From: Chamaecrista fasciculata
Taxonomy: Eukaryota; Streptophyta; Magnoliopsida; Fabales; Fabaceae
NCBI GenBank assembly: GCA_003254925.1
Contig: QANZ01027344.1
Coordinates: forward strand, 137,303-201,302
Length of the DNA: 64,000 bases
Reading direction: 5' to 3'
The notes below the pieces were generated by a model, which was given only the letters and a program-made list of their open reading frames with translations, had not been told where the DNA came from and made no database searches. Both the position numbers and the translations under genes were made by a program. Below, piece after piece: positions 62,464 to 64,000 of this stretch (its first letter is position 1; the number at the start of each line of letters is the position of its first letter).

Positions 62464-63632
62464 GGCCAAAGTGCGAGTTTGGTCCTATAACTTTGCTCTA
62501 GTTCCCAAATCAGTCCTATAACTTTTTTTGTCTCGAATTTGGTCCTGTATCTTTGCTCCAGGTCCCAAATCAGTCCTATATCTTTTTTTGTCTCGGGTTT
62601 GGTCCCATATGTTTTGAAAACCTCCCACCGCTAGCCCTCTGTCCATTTTAAATTACAGTTTAGCCCTGAAAACTTCAAGTACCTTTTCACTTTAGTCCCT
62701 GACTATCAAAATGAAACTGAAAGAGCATCTCTAAAGATTCTCAAACCTTACATCTTGGTTTGAATTTTTCATGAACTGGAATAGAAATACAAAAACAACA
62801 CAAATTAAAGCAAATGATAGAGGGACCAAAACTGAAAAACGCATAAAATTTAAAACCCACCGAAAAATGCGACAAACTCGCCGAAAAACGTATGGAAATC
62901 ACTGAGAAACTCAAGAACTCATCCCAAAACTCCAATCCTCACAGAAATCTCACTCAAATAATCGCCCTAAAATGCTTTAAGAAAGAATTTTCAAAAATAC
63001 AAACTTTTGAGGAGGGAGGTGATAGAAGAAATGTAAGGTATTTCAGAACTTCTCTCTCGGAATCACCAAATGTAAGGGAATCTTCTGTCACATCCCTCTT
63101 CAAAAGTTTGGATTTTCGAAAATTCTTTCTTAAAACATTTGAAGGCGATTATTTGAGTGAGACTTCAGTGAGGATTGGGGTTTTTGGATGAATTTTTGAG
63201 TTTCTCGGCAATTTCGGTACGTTTTCCAGTAGGTTTTAAATTTTCTGCGTTTTTAGTTTGGTTCCTCTGTCATTTTCTTTTAATTTGTGTATTTTTTACA
63301 TTTATATTCCATTTCATGAAGAATTCATGGATTAGGGACCAAGATGTAAGGTTTGAGAATCTTCAGGGATGCTCTTTCACTTTCATTTTGATAGTCAGGG
63401 ACTAAAGTGAAAGAGACTTGAAATTTTTAGGACTATACTGTAATTTAAAATAGACGGAGGACTAACGGTGGGAGGTTTTCAAAACATATGGGACCAAAAC
63501 TGAGACAAAAAAAGATATAGGACTAATTTGGGACCTGGAGCAAAGATACAGGACCAAATTCGAGACAAAAAAAGTTATAGGACTAATTTGGGAACTGGAG
63601 CAAAGTTATAGGACCAAATTCGCACTTTGGCC
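62464..63632. mobile_element. Foldback transposon, Mutator-like family, copy 3, perfect 9-bp duplication
   Basis: The left end is ggccaaagtgcgagtttggt and the right end ...aaattcgcactttggcc. The arms are several hundred bases long and mirror each other in detail (ggtcctataactttgctcca against tggagcaaagatacaggacc; actttagtccctgactatca against tgatagtcagggactaaagt). The flanks tttaaaatt at 62455-62463 and 63633-63641 are identical, a perfect 9-bp target duplication as made by Mutator-like transposases. Short frames inside are arm artefacts and there is no transposase. Confidence 0.9.
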
Positions 63633-63743
63633 TTTAAAATTTATAGATATATGTTATCAAACACAAACACATATATAATATTGTAATATTGTCATTAACA
63701 TAAAGTACTCATCCTTCATGGATGAAATTGACTTTTTAAAAAA

Positions 63744-63991
63744 GGCTTAAGTGCACTTTTGGTCCCAATACTATGACTAAGGTTTCAATTTGGTCCCATA
63801 ACTATTTTTGTTGCAGATTTGGTCCCAAACCTTCGCAAAAAGTTTCACCGTTAGTCCCCTGGTCACTTCCGTCCAATTTCCGCCGTTAATTGTGACGTGG
63901 CAGTCTGACTGGGATGCTGACGTGGCAAAATCAAATGAGATGGAGTAAGTTAGGATCAATATGTAACATTTCATAACTTCTCTGGACTGAA
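63744..63991 (+). mobile_element. Foldback transposon, Mutator-like family, copy 4, truncated by window end
   Basis: It begins ggcttaagtgcacttttggt, followed by 'ggtcccataactatttttgt' and 'gtttcaccgttagtcccctg', the same order of blocks as the left arms at 10742, 26617 and 62464. A 'ccgccgttaattgtgacgtg' segment is like the 'ttgctaaagatgaactgaca' region of copy 1. The right arm lies outside the window; sequence ends in N at 63992-64000. Confidence 0.7.
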
Positions 63992-64000
63992 NNNNNNNNN

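Overview
This window is nuclear DNA from a dicot plant. The evidence is AT-rich sequence, genes split into 2-15 exons by GT-AG introns, plant-only gene families, and intergenic space full of small plant transposons. I could not fix the species. There are no bacterial features, CRISPR arrays, rRNA genes or convincing tRNA genes. Short N runs lie at 53520-53545 and 63992-64000, with single Ns at 38325 and 57961.

I could chain splice sites into complete reading frames for nine protein genes, plus one single-exon gene. In order: (1) farnesol-dehydrogenase/DFR-like reductase, minus, 2938-5211; (2) DUF829/TMEM53-like alpha/beta hydrolase, minus, 6224-9051; (3) unnamed membrane-anchored protein with a cysteine-rich PAN/apple-like tail, plus, 14097-18370; (4) small TPR-like protein, plus, 19808-20206; (5) unnamed 210-residue protein, plus, 21831-22577; (6) proteasome lid deubiquitinase RPN11, minus, 23706-25941; (7) SERAC1-like ARM-repeat/lipase protein, plus, 28132-35366, divergent from RPN11; (8) probable inactive heme oxygenase 2, plus, 38497-40656; (9) a 15-exon multi-spanning calcineurin-like phosphoesterase, minus, 41876-50474; (10) a three-RRM RBP47-type RNA-binding protein, plus, 55437-59378. 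They form no operon or evident pathway cluster. They look like unrelated housekeeping and organelle genes in ordinary eukaryotic order.

The space between genes, and several introns, holds short non-coding mobile elements whose ends can be read directly. There are foldback elements with long inverted repeats and 9-bp target duplications (Mutator-like), two Helitron-like elements ending in hairpin-CTAG, a tandem pair of hAT-like GGGTTGG-rich palindromes, two different tRNA-derived SINEs with clear target duplications, and an inverted pair of CTCCCTCC MITEs.

The most interesting points are: a GC-AG intron in the RBP47 gene; a tandem duplication of an exon boundary in the phosphoesterase gene whose extra copy has lost its splice acceptor; paired local duplications around one exon of the TMEM53-like gene; a foldback element inside the RPN11/SERAC1 bidirectional promoter; and two conserved plant proteins of unknown function. 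I found no convincing new multi-gene system.
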